Both the position numbers and the translations under genes were made by a program. This document shows, one piece after another, positions 28,620 to 39,400 of a DNA stretch of 64,000 nt (positions within the stretch are counted from its first letter, which is position 1; every line of letters begins with the position of its first letter). This stretch comes from Homalodisca vitripennis (Eukaryota > Arthropoda > Insecta > Hemiptera > Cicadellidae). Where the stretch lies: contig NC_060208.1 of assembly GCF_021130785.1 (NCBI RefSeq), positions 52,305,501 through 52,369,500 of the forward strand. Reading direction: 5' to 3'. A model generated the notes under the pieces. That model searched no databases. It saw nothing but the letters and a program-made list of their open reading frames with translations, and was not told the DNA's origin.

Positions 28620-30440
28620 GTCGGTTATTTATAAAAAGTGAGGAGTTTGATTCAGAAATAGTTTATATTATTAAAACATATACATATGTTTATGTATATT
28701 TCTGCAACAAGCGTTGTATTAGTTACAGTATGTGGAAGAGAATTTGATGGTTCTTCACTGTGTGAGACTGAAATGTATACGACCACGTCCATTTCCATAA
28801 TTTAAGGAAACAATTTGATTTAGGGTAGGATAACCTTTACATAGTTTTTAGGATCACATATTTACAGTATTGTATGTCATATACAACCAATAATAATTTT
28901 TCAATTTTATTAGAAATTGTTCTATTTTAGAGTTTTTTTACAAAGAGTGTGATTTTTAGTTAAATTATTTATTTGAGCTTCAAAAATTAAAATGTAAAAC
29001 ATTGTACAAAACTTCTGAAGTGTTAATGTTACTTAAGGAAATGTTAATCATATAGCATATATTGCATAAGCAAGTATTTAAAAAGATTCATGAGAAAAAT
29101 AATCAGTAATTTGAATAATAAAGAACGTAAACCCTGGTAATGAATTAGAAATGGAAATAAAATAACCTATCAGCTTATAAACTGTATTGTTTTACTGTTG
29201 TACTTTCAACCGTAAATTTTTTCAAAGACTGTCTTTATGTATGCTAAACAAAATGGATATGTCCATGATAACATTTACCAAATGATAAATAAGTTATCAA
29301 ATATGTTACACTCTGTTATAAAAGATTATAATTTAAGGATCAAGTTTAGGGTGAACATTAGTACACCTTATAAATATATGTGAAAAATATACTGCTTTGC
29401 TACAATTAAGATATACTGTATATCCTTCCTCAAAAATGAGTGTTTTTTACAATATAATTATCTTTTACTATTAAATATTGAGATTCCAAAGTCGTGCTCT
29501 TCAAATATTTAAGAGCACAGTAATCCTAAATTGCCTTTGTATAACTTAAAAAAACTGTATGATCGGTGTATTTATATTATGTTAAGTGATGAAATACAGC
29601 TTTATTTCATATCAAACACAGCATAATTGTAAGGAATTTTAAGGAATGTTAATTTATAAAATTTGACTAGTTTGGTTCAGAAAGAGTTTATAATATTATA
29701 AACATGATACAGTTTCTTACGTCTTACATAGATAATATTATTTGTTACACTTTATTTGAAAATTTTTATAAAGAGCATGGTTTTTAGTAAATAGAGATAA
29801 TTTTTATTTTATTTTTTACTATTAAACTTACAAAACGGTGTATAAAAACTCAGAAGTTTTAACGTGATTTAGAGAAATCCTGCCAATTTTGAATAAATAA
29901 TTATGGTAAAATAGTTACAAAAAAATTCAGTAAATTTAAATACGCAAACCCTTCAAATTAATCACGGTATTAAAATAAAATATCCTATCTACTGAGAAAC
30001 TTATTATTTTACTACTTTACACATATATACATATAATATACATTTAACAAATGAGACATATAAAATATCAAACACTATGATTTATAATATTAAAACTTTA
30101 GGATCAATTTCAGGGTGAACATTTAGCATAATATATATTATAAATATATTTTCAAAAGTCTAGTGTTATTTATTTTCTACAATTGAGAGTTATTTTCTTC
30201 TTCAGAAATGAATGATATTTACCAATGCAACGATTATCTTTTCAATATTTTAGAGCATGATAATCATAAAATATATTTGTATTATTTAAATACCTTCATA
30301 ACCAATGATTTGATATTTAGTTTAGTAATAAATACAGCTTTATTTTATTTAAAACACAGCAAGTGTATAGTATTGAAGAATAACACATTTTTGGAGTATT
30401 TCGATTTGAAAGGGCGACCAAATGTACAATATCTCAGATT
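28620..30440 (+). repeat. Internal tandem duplication of about 0.9 kb in block A
   Basis: Segments at about 28640-29600 and 29650-30430 repeat the same series of blocks: TATTTATAAAA-TTTGATTCAG, AAACTTCTGAAGTG versus AAACTCAGAAGTT, and AGGATCAAGTTTAGGGTGAAC versus AGGATCAATTTCAGGGTGAAC. Block B contains the series once (about 46.0-46.7 kb). No coding sequence is recognised. Confidence 0.7.
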
Positions 30441-30552
30441 ATCATAGAAACTAGACATATCTCTATGTAGTTCCCTAGTAAGGAAGTGTGCCCGATACAG
30501 GACCTATCACTCAGGACTGGTACGCTGTCGTAAGCATGACCCTGGCCGTTAC

Positions 30553-30612
30553 TTGTTTATGGATCACAGTTTACAACCAGTATTTGTCCAACGTAAACAT
30601 GTAGTAAAATGA
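30553..30612 (+). repeat. Repeat R1, plus copy in block A
   Basis: The frame LFMDHSLQPVFVQRKHVVK is open and ends in TGA. A TGA also lies a few codons upstream, so any exon would be very short. Homologous copies at 27.43, 45.5 (minus), 46.96, 24.1 and 25.95 kb share the DNA match beyond the open part, which favours a dispersed repeat over a coding exon. Confidence 0.45.
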
Positions 30613-30968
30613 AATACCTCCAATTTTACGCCCTTTTACATTTTACTACACCGTCTAAACTATTTATCCTCAGGTTACAAGATATCCTCGGTTTGAATAT
30701 TTTACTTGTGTATAAAGTTATTTAATTTTTTTCAAACTGTACTACGTGTCTTCATTACCCTACTGGAGTTCAAAATAGTTATTTTAGAGAAATATCCTAG
30801 TTTTACCACTTTCAGTGTATTTTATTTTTCACTGTCACAAAGTATGTACAAATATGCAAATCAATTTTAAGAATTTAAAATACAGAAATATAATACCTTT
30901 GTGAGTACATGAAAAAGACTAAAGTACAGTGAAAAGAAGAAATCTCCCACTATATTGGCAAGGCTTTA

Positions 30969-31025
30969 CTCGGCTTAAACAGAATCTGCTGCTGTGTTCA
31001 GTTTAGCGTTATAGGCGTGCTTTGT
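30969..31025 (+). promoter_or_regulatory. Short conserved block with TCAGTTTAG
   Basis: About 55 bases from ACTCGGCTTAAACAGAATC to GCGTGCTTTG are almost unchanged at 47476-47532 while the flanks differ much more. It contains TTCAGTTTAG, which resembles an arthropod initiator. In one frame it reads TRLKQNLLLCSV followed by TAG. Function unknown. Confidence 0.35.
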
Positions 31026-31789
31026 TTCCCATAAATCTCTTGTATTTTTATTCAGATGAGTATGATCAAAAGTTACTGAAATCTAGATTTGTTTCATTTC
31101 CAGAATTTTATCTTTTTACACAGACATCAATGCATGTTTTGAAAATGGCATGTTCAAACGAAAACTAACATCGTACTCAAATTAATAATATATTTATATA
31201 AGTTGAATTGACCGTTAAACATGGCAATATCAGAGTTATTGGTGAAATTAAAAAAAAAAATTATTTGTGTTTCACTTTAAACTACACACAAATAAATTAT
31301 TTAGTTGTGGTTACAAGATCCTTGCTCATTCTAAACATCTTTTGAGAGTTATCTGAGTTTAAGTTTCATTGTTATTAATGCCTTACGTTTATGTTGCATA
31401 TCGCCGGTTGTTATTGTCGTAAATAATGAATGAGTAAGTTAGATAGCAATGACTACGGATAGCTCGTTGAAGGATGTTTAAGTTTTATTATATCTTGAAT
31501 GTAAGTAATGTATAATGTTCTACAACTAAATACGAAACACGTAATTGCAAGCCTGGAAGATTGGGTTGACAGATTATCAATAGTGTAGAGAGATCAAAAT
31601 TAATAATTTTCATATTATTTATCGCAAGAAACTAATTGTCAATACTCATGTGAGGGTTAAACAATATATCTCAGGTCTAAGTGTATGAAAGAACAGGTTA
31701 TTACCCACAACCCAGGCATGCAATGATATGTCTTGTAGTATAGTCCTGAATATAGTCCAATATCTACTATACGTGGATGAGATCTAAGG

Positions 31790-32489
31790 AGTGGAAGTAC
31801 ATGAAAGCTTGTAACAAGAAATAGATAGGTAATGGACGTACATGAAAGCTTGTAACAAGAAATAGATAGGTAATGGACGTACATGAAAGCTTGTAACAAG
31901 AAATAGATAAGTAATGGACGTACATGAAAGCTTGTAACAAGAAATAGATAAGTAATGGACGTACATGAAAGCTTGTAACAAGAAATAGATAAGGTAATGG
32001 ACGTACATGAAAGCTTGTAACAAGAAATAGATAAGTAATGGACGTACATGAAAGCTTGTAACAAGAAATAGATAAGTAATGGACGTACATGAAAGCTTGT
32101 AACAAGAAATAGATAGGTAATGGACGTACATGAAAGCTTGTAACAAGAAATAGATAAGTAATGGACGTACATGAAAGCTTGTAACAAGAAATAGATAAGT
32201 AATGGACGTACATGAAAGCTTGTAACAAGAAATAGATAAGTAATGGACGTACATGAAAGCTTGTAACAAGAAATAGATAGGTAATGGACGTACATGAAAG
32301 CTTGTAACAAGAAATAGATAAGTAATGGACGTACATGAAAGCTTGTAACAAGAAATAGATAAGTAATGGACGTACATGAAAGCTTGTAACAAGAAATAGA
32401 TAAGTAATGGACGTACATGAAAGCTTGTAACAAGAAATAGATAAGTAATGGACGTACATGAAAGCTTGTAACAAGAAATAGATAAGTAA
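31790..32489. repeat. 41 bp tandem array, 17 copies
   Basis: GTACATGAAAGCTTGTAAC recurs from 31797 to 32454 every 41 bases, with a single extra G in one unit near 31990. Units are almost identical, differing mainly at one A/G site before GTAATGG. The unit lacks stop codons in all three minus frames, and 41 is not a multiple of 3, so three overlapping minus-strand frames of about 255 codons stay open. These are by-products of the repeat. Block B has a single diverged unit near 47690. Confidence 0.95.
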
Positions 32490-32569
32490 TATAATATATT
32501 TACAGTACATCTTAATGTAATTATACAAATTATTTTGTAAAGTATGTTAATGACGATGGACAATTTCGA

Positions 32570-33262
32570 AATGAAAATAGGATTTCGGACATTGGTCTTC
32601 GTTACGTGTTAGCAAATATATATCACTACGTTTCGAGGATTGATATGTACTCTCTTCGTCAGGTGTAAGTAATTTAATGCATACAAAAATACTTAAAACC
32701 TACAAAGTGTTACAATGGACTGCCACTAAAATATTATAAAACTTCATACGCGAATCAGCTTAGGCAGGGGAAAATGAACCTAGGGTGTTATCCCTGCACA
32801 TGGTACAAGTGAAGAGAACATGCCACGAGCACTAAAAGTTGACTCCTATTACACTTCACACCAGCGCTGGTGAAAGTGGAATAATAACTATAAAATCAAG
32901 ATCGGCACTTCCTGAGCCCTCGGGGTGTGTCATCTGAAAACAGTAAGACAGGAAGGAGGTGATCGGGATAAAAATGCCAGAGTAATCGCTTTAGACACTT
33001 TTTTATCCTAGAACTTAACGTCACGGTTTGCGTTCGAACGAATTTTATTGGTTGTGTTTTATTGTAAAATCTTTCTAGATGTCCTAGTTATCCCTTTTTC
33101 AATATTTAACGAAAATGATCTAATCTCAACCGAAAGTTGACTTAGTGGTTAGGTTAGAAATTAGCCGACCCACCACTGATGAAAAGGGTAGATATCAAAC
33201 CTCGGAACGTAGTGCTGTACATTTCTAACATATAACGATGGAAAATGTCCGAAATCCTATTA
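32570..33262. mobile_element. Inverted-repeat element with hammerhead-like arms (A)
   Basis: The left end (AATAGGATTTCGGACATT, about 32574) and the right end (its complement, ending about 33262) are arms of about 95 bases in opposite orientation. The inner part of each arm carries a hairpin pointing outward. Left (minus, 32631-32662): CTGACGA, stem, GAAA. Right (plus, 33176-33207): CTGATGA, stem, GGAA (mutated). The middle has no protein frame. Block B carries the same element with a shorter middle. I infer a non-autonomous, Penelope-related or similar element inserted before the large duplication. Confidence 0.6.
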
Positions 33263-33299
33263 TTATTATATTCAAATTAATTTTATCCAAATTTATAGT

Positions 33300-35080
33300 A
33301 AACTAACTCTTGCGAAACTTGTCCAAGAACTACATTTACTACATGTTAAGGATATAAAGTATTTAACAGCCAATTATCAAGTGTCGTACACAACGAGCTA
33401 CTATTTGAATGGATAAATTAAACTCTCAAAAAAGAATTAATAACATTTTCCAAACGTTTAGATAGGCAGAAACATTATTTGTCTTGTTTTATATCAATAA
33501 CATATCAAGGAATATAATACTAAATATAACATTACTAATAATAAGGATGTTAGTCGCAGTGTTACAGGCCGTGTTGCTTGTGCATTGTTATACTTCATTG
33601 TTATACTTCATCATTTTTCCTTTAACCATGTTCATAAACTGGGTATTTAAAGTAGCTTACATTGCAGATCTATTTCGTATTGAGGATACACATTTCTCCC
33701 TCACTGTGAGCCGCAATATAAATAATAATGATTTATTCCAGCATTTTTTTACATATAAAAAGAACAAAAACTCTTTCAACGGAATAAGAACTGGCCACGT
33801 TTACAAGTATTGTGGCCAGATTGTCAACAAAAAAATAACAACCAAAAAGCTAGAGTCCAGATTTTTAATTGAATGACACAGAGCCGCTCACTGTGACGTC
33901 TGTTCTTTGCATCACACTACAAACACATTAAATTATACAGCCACCATTACACTGTTATATTTAATAAAGCAATACAATTAATAATTTTAAAAAAAATATC
34001 AAAACTATTTTAGAAATAATAAAGTTTTAAATGTTATTGTTCTAAATTACAATAATTAAAAATAATTACAAATTACTCAAAGAAAACAACCATCTTTTTA
34101 CCTTACTGTTAAAAGTTCTTAGACCTACCGAACAATAGCAATAGCAATAGCTTCTAGGTCAGGTACGTAGAGCCAGGGAACATAATTACGCCCTAATAAG
34201 CCATGAAAATTCAATAGCGTCCACAAAAATTTTACAAACAGAGACTGAATTTAAGTTGTACAACCTGAAGTTTAGTTATGGATAAAGCTATTCTCCGCCT
34301 CTTTTAAGGAATTAATTGCCTCGTATAACTGACAAGGACAAGAACATTACATTGATTGGTTCCTGCAATTTTCTATTACGGTCTACTGACAGTTTCTTTT
34401 AGTAGATATGAGAATTTCTAATGCTTCTTCACACTAGAATGGTTTAAAGTAACCACTATGTATACTTTGCCTGTTTCATTTTGAGAGCCACATTCATGTC
34501 TCAAGGGCTATAATTTATCCAGGAATTAAAATAAATTTTAATATAGAAATACTATACAAGATGGATTTTTCGCTACTTGGTTATGAATTTAATGTGCATG
34601 ATATGTTACGATAATTTCGTTTCACCATTATCAACCTCACATGGATGAAGATATTCTTTTCTTAACGAAAACAGAGAAAGAATAAATTTGGCCAAACAAG
34701 GGTATTTATTTATTTATGATTACAGTATGATATGTCATTGATCAGGCGATGATATAATTATGACAAATCATTAGTCCAATATTTTAAAAAGGCATCTACC
34801 TGCAAGTGTTTTACTACATACATATTAAATTAGTATTATATATCTGGATCCTAATCTGTGTTCATAGATTTCAGTGAAATTCTTTCTGTTAATTCATAGT
34901 AAATTTTCCAACTTGTTTTAATTCACAATTAAGTAGCAGACTTAAGTTTTATAAAAAGGTTTGTAATATTGCTAAATAATTTATAATGAAGGTAAAATTT
35001 CCTATTTCAATTTTTTTTGCAAGGTAGTTTGGTTGAAAGTTATTAGAGTAGATAAAACAGACGGACCATGACAGCCACGT
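33300..35080. other. Duplicated non-coding part of block A
   Basis: Matches block B at 48.3-48.54 kb and then 51.25-53.7 kb. A 130-codon plus-strand frame at 33484-33876 has hydrophobic then basic stretches but no recognised domain and is not kept open in block B. A perfect 8-base hairpin, CTGGCCAC with its complement, lies at 33791-33819. The empty target site matching the transposon of block B lies near 34458-34470. Confidence 0.55.
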
Positions 35081-35084
35081 GAAA

Positions 35085-35300
35085 TCAGTTAATGGTCACT
35101 GGGTGGACTATTGATCACCACCCTGGGTGGCAGTGGTGAGGGGGTTGCGGTGGGAGGGAGGGGGAGAGTGCATGTTTCAACAGGTTGATGGCTGATCACG
35201 TCATGCTCTATTTATAGCACCGGCATGTCCCATCGTTTGTTTACAATTCACAAGTAATGCGGCTGATAGGACAAGTATAAATATGCGCAATGCTGTATGT
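35085..35300 (-). promoter_or_regulatory. Module P1, block A copy
   Basis: On the minus strand, GCTATAAATAG (TATA box, 35208-35217) is followed about 31 bases later by an ATCAACC initiator-like site, then GTTGAAACATGCACTC with an ATG at 35173. The frame runs MHSPPPSHRNPLTTATQGGD, one more residue, then TAG. A TGACGTGA motif (CRE-like) lies between TATA and initiator. The plus-strand upstream side retains a CCGGCATGTCC block shared by copies. Confidence 0.5.
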
Positions 35301-36603
35301 TATGTAAAGGTATCCTTCTTGTACAAAGTGTGTAGCACAATGATGCGGTTTCGGGTGATTGGTAAAATTGTTTTATAGACTACGTAAAACTAATTTCTCT
35401 GGGCAGTAAAGAAGGTTGCATTAACAAAATTACAGGTTATGGTAATATTCTATACAGTAAGTGAGAGATTCTTTTTTAATCCCAGATAAGGGGAAATACG
35501 TTTAATTTATCAATATCTATATTGGGTGAAGGCCAATATATTAAGTAATTAAACCATTTGTATTAAGCTATTGTCAATTTAATGTATATAATATAAGGTT
35601 GAGTGGTAGAGAGGGCTTGATAGCCCTAACTCTGTTTCTTTGATATAGGCATTTTTCATTTTATTTGTTTCATTTGGTCCACATTCCTTGAAATGTATTA
35701 CAAGATAGCAGTACTTCCACTATAATAAATTATTATTTGCAAAGAAAAAAAAAAACCAGTGCGACAAACTTTTAGATTAATTGTAATAGCTAATTGCTAC
35801 AGGTTCTGGCATTGTTACAAAATTGTAATGAACTTTTCCTTACAAACATAAAATAAATAGTATACACAAAATGGTATGTTAGCACAACTTCCTTTCTAGT
35901 ATAGCCGCCTACTTCATCTAATAAAAGCACTTATCGTAATTACGTTACGTGTATAAATATGCCTTAAAACGTGAAAAAGCTAGCTTAATACAATTAAAAC
36001 TATCAATAAAACAACCTTGAAATTTTTGAAATTTTCTTACATTTTGAAAAAAGGTGGGAAATATAAAGATCTTTATCAAACATTTGCTGGTTGTTACATT
36101 TATACAAAACACTATATTGTTTAAAAATTCTAAATCCTAGTAATACGAGTTGGTACGAAGATCAAGCATGGACTTCTAAGTTTTAAAATATGCCAAGAAC
36201 TAAAGCATTATTACAATAATGACTCTGTGCGAAATAATATTACAATGTACACTCAAAACGAAAACACAGAATCATAAATGCAATTCATTCATCAGTTAAA
36301 AACTACATATTATTTTGCTGACTTATAAATAATAATCAGTGCGGGTATTTGTAGGTAAGTTTATTCTACAATCATGGTTTATCATATCATAATATGGATT
36401 TTCCCCTCCTTCATTGGCCAAGTTTTATTTACCAGCGTTAATAAAACAAGATAGCACGATTAAAAGGTTTTTGAACGTGTCAATGGAATTGTAGCAATGT
36501 AAGTGACAAAAATTAGGCTATGTTTATTAAATTTGTTCTTTATGGACATGTATTTCACAATACGCACATGTTATGCCAGACAACAAAGATAGGTATCCAA
36601 TAA

Positions 36604-36793
36604 GTTATCTGCGGTAACTTGGCTCAGGACACTGAACCAACCGAGTTGATGAGAACCAGACACGCGTTGAAGCACTGTAACGAACTCCACGATTGGCCGC
36701 CAGGAGCGGTCTACGCATTGTTACTTGAGTGCCCTCCACTCTAGAACTGAGGTCCTTCCTCCTCATTGTGGCACTCGGTTTGGTGCTCCTCAT
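36604..36793. other. Ultra-conserved block, copy A
   Basis: Positions 36644-36769 (126 bases) are identical to 56148-56273, although flanks are clearly diverged. The plus strand is open to a TAG at 36742-36744 and reads HALKHCNELHDWPPGAVYAL near its end. The minus strand is open across the whole block (36605-36793) and includes SSRVEGTQVTMRRPLLAANR. Just beyond the identical part, most differences between copies are synonymous in the minus frame (GCC/GCT, ACC/ACA, AGG/AGA), but copy B has a stop further upstream in that frame. It may be a coding exon, a structured RNA, a recently converted tract or part of a repeat. I do not recognise a family. Confidence 0.5.
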
Positions 36794-37129
36794 TAATGAA
36801 ACTACAACCCTTTCTTGATTACAATGTCCCGTATGTTAATTTGTACTTAAACACAAAGCGATCATTAATGGTTATTTATTACTTTATGTGCAATCACTAA
36901 AATCCCATATTAACAAATTACTTTTAGAGATAACAAAGAGGAGAAAAATTTTTTGTATATTCAATTTTTACCTTCTGTTAATAGATACATAAAAATGCTT
37001 TAATCTAATTCAACTTAATTTCACTCTTTATAATATGAAGGCTTAAGTCTAAAGCAATACAATCTGTACTAGTTTTATTTGAAATAAATCTAGATTTTTA
37101 GGCAATAAAACATTATTTTTTTATGTAAA

Positions 37130-38100
37130 AACTAAAAATGTTTTTTTGGATTTTTAAATTTTTTCTATGGCATTTGTAAAAATGTTAGAAGAAACAATAA
37201 AGGCAGTTGAGGTGATATGTAAGACAATGAGTTTAACCGACATACTGATTATGTTCTATTATTTGATGTGAGATTTGTATATCGTACAATTATCCTGATA
37301 CAGTTTCAAAGTATCATGTATCAACTCCCGAGGACACCCGCCGCGTGTTGAACCAATATAGTTTTCGTTCCGGTCTCAGTGTTTGAGTTTCATTAACTAA
37401 TACACATTGATAACTCCTAAATTTACATCTTTTTTTATTTAAACTTTAACAAGAAATGAAATGTTTAAGTGAACAAATCCTTCATTTATGCAGTTATTTA
37501 AAATTGACGTAGGGGTTCACGTATAAATGCAATAGTACGTTTAAGAATGAAAGTTGACATCCAATAGTAGTCCATAGGTTTGAGAATTTTGACATAGCTT
37601 TTATAACATCTTCGGATGTAACTTTTAGCCAAGCAAATGAATTTCGATCAATGATTTCTCTTAGGAAGTAATCAGGGCTATGTGAGTGGGGGTGGGGGAA
37701 TTCCTTCATTAAGCTCTTTAATTGAGTTTATAAAATGCTGGTTGAATTCAGCAGGATACAGATTTACATCTTGACTGTGTGTAGATTAATGTTTATTGTA
37801 GTCAACGAAGGGCTGCGCTAACCCTACATATATATTTGTGAGGGCAAAATTTACATATTTATCTTTTGTCAACTACGTAGATATTTCTTAGACTATAGGT
37901 TTTTGAAGGAAAGGGGAAGTCTGGATTAAACTTATTTCGTTTAGTGATATAAGAGTGATATGAGAAAAACTTTGAAAAAGGTAACGGACATTATCTACAC
38001 AGATAAAGAAATTTTTCCTGAAAATGGGGTTAAGTTATAAGATACGCATGCATTACAAAAATACTGAAGTATGTCACAATAGATTTTATCATACAGAGAA
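37130..38100. other. Non-coding stretch between duplicated blocks
   Basis: No recognised gene. A small GC-rich patch lies at 37327-37380. Confidence 0.5.
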
Positions 38101-38177
38101 AGAGATTTTCCTTAATTTGGGACATAACGATTTGTAAGGAAGTGCTCGCTGCCTAGATTCTATAGTCTGCACCTAGA

Positions 38178-38435
38178 CTAGACGATATTACTATGAGTAG
38201 TGATTGGTTCAATCACCTGATTTGTCCCTGTCATCTTCTCGGTTTGTATACTGAAAGATCCTCTGTCAATGATATAGTTAGAAAAATCAACCTTGGCTGC
38301 TAATATGTCCAAGCAGCTCATCATTACTTCAGAATTCACCAAGCAATTTTTACAAGATAAAATTGCGCTAGGTAGTAATAATTCAAAAAGTACAACATTG
38401 CAGATTAAGCATAGTATTTGTGTTGAGCTTACCAA
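38178..38435 (-). other. Conserved exon-like frame, copy C
   Basis: The minus frame is open for 85 codons. Near its end RGSFSIQTEKMTGTNQ corresponds to RGSSSIQNEEMTGTK in the inverted partner at 61409-61454 (plus). Conservation of RGS-SIQ-E-MTGT over the diverged duplication, and a CAG/GTGATT possible splice donor directly after, suggest an old exon. Product unknown. Confidence 0.3.
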
Positions 38436-38460
38436 GGTCCTTTAGATCTCTCAAAGGCAT

Positions 38461-38733
38461 TTGATATTACAAACAAATTTGTTAGTGATATTGTTTTCTG
38501 TTGGGGCTCTAGATAACTTTGCATCGGGGAAGCAGGTAGATTCACCACAGAGACTTGACTTCAATCATGCCAATATGTTGTCTCTCGACCAGAACTGCAA
38601 AGTAAAGGAGATCAATCTAGTTACAGCTCCCAGATCACCTATGGAGAATATGCGTTCTTACATATTTACCCATTCAATTTTAGTTTCATTTGCATTAATA
38701 TTCTCTATAAATGTTTTACAAAAATTCAATTGA
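38461..38733 (+). other. Conserved open frame, copy C
   Basis: A 90-codon plus frame with a hydrophobic start (LVILFSVGAL) resembling a signal peptide. Its middle DNA (38571-38657, from GTTGTCTCTCGACCAGAAC) matches the minus strand of 61010-61095, but the partner has small indels that change the frame. Conservation is of DNA more than of protein. Confidence 0.25.
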
Positions 38734-39064
38734 GTTGGGAAATTAACTATTACTCATTATTATTATATGAAGTTCCTGAGTTTAAAATGATCTAAAACAT
38801 TTTGTCTAAGAAATTTCTGTCATGAGATCATGGCAGTCATAAATAACTTTATCGAATACTATATATAAATGTTGCTTAGGCATGAGTTGCTAAGAGAAAT
38901 TAAAAGTTATGGCATACGGTCCTATAATGTTATCGTGCAAAATCTAGGCCCCTAACCATTAAAATAAACAACTCAGTCATTTAATATTGCATATTTCAAT
39001 ATTTCATATTGCAAGATACTTATCGTAGATAAATATTGATTGTAAATATCCATAAAGCGAAGAA

Positions 39065-39400
39065 GAGGAATAATCTATATAAAAAGGATGAACATAGTTA
39101 TCAACCTGCCAGATCATTATAAATGTCCCTGATATTACATAGTGTTATTGGAACATGTCGAGATACAAAGTGGCGATACGCTGTCCGTTAGGAGCTCAGT
39201 TAATGGTAGGCTGTCAGATGGCTTTGTGTTCAATTACTGTAATGTCAACCCGTATCATTTCCTTTCGATCAATCGCAATTGTCGCACTTCACTTGAAGTT
39301 CATATTTTACCATATGGTTATAGTAAATGTTTAGTAATAGGACATAATGTCACCGGCCAGTTCATATGTTATTCTTTCATACACTACTGAAGATAAATGT
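39065..39400 (+). promoter_or_regulatory. Module P3, copy C
   Basis: Two TATA-like sites (TATATAAAAAGG near 39077 and ATTATAAATG near 39116) precede a block conserved at 50740-50930 (plus) and 60360-60600 (minus). The frame from 39190 reads RSSVNGRLSDGFVFNYCNVN and continues with PYHFL. The 50.8 kb copy keeps the same frame (RSSVVGELSQEFVFNYCNVN), while the 60.5 kb copy has a TCG to TAG stop after HFL. It may be a promoter plus first exon of a small gene, or a repeat. Confidence 0.4.

Larger units (their letters stand above)
27180..37130 (+). repeat. Large duplication, copy 1 (block A)
   Basis: Block A is collinear with block B (45390-56600). Anchors include the GCGGAGTAAAGTGTAAAAATG start (27379 / 45466), a segment around ACTCGGCTTAAACAGAATC (30969 / 47476), the inverted-repeat element (32.6-33.26 / 47.83-48.27 kb), ACATAATTACGCCCTAAT (34180 / 51532), module P1 (35.1-35.3 / 53.75-53.96 kb) and the 126 bp identical block (36644 / 56148). 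Between anchors the copies are diverged, by eye about three quarters identical, with many indels. The duplication therefore looks old. Confidence 0.85.

Noticed and set aside
27425..30612. R1 as a conserved coding exon
   Set aside because: Copies at 27.43, 45.5 and 46.96 kb have in-frame stops or indels, and similarity extends past the open segment into non-coding DNA.
31657..32563. Three overlapping minus-strand frames of about 255 codons
   Set aside because: They are produced by the 41 bp tandem array, which lacks stops in all minus frames; block B has only one unit and no such frame.
33484..33876. 130-codon plus-strand frame as a membrane protein gene
   Set aside because: No recognised domain, ATT/TTG-type start, low-complexity composition, and the frame is not kept in the duplicated block B.
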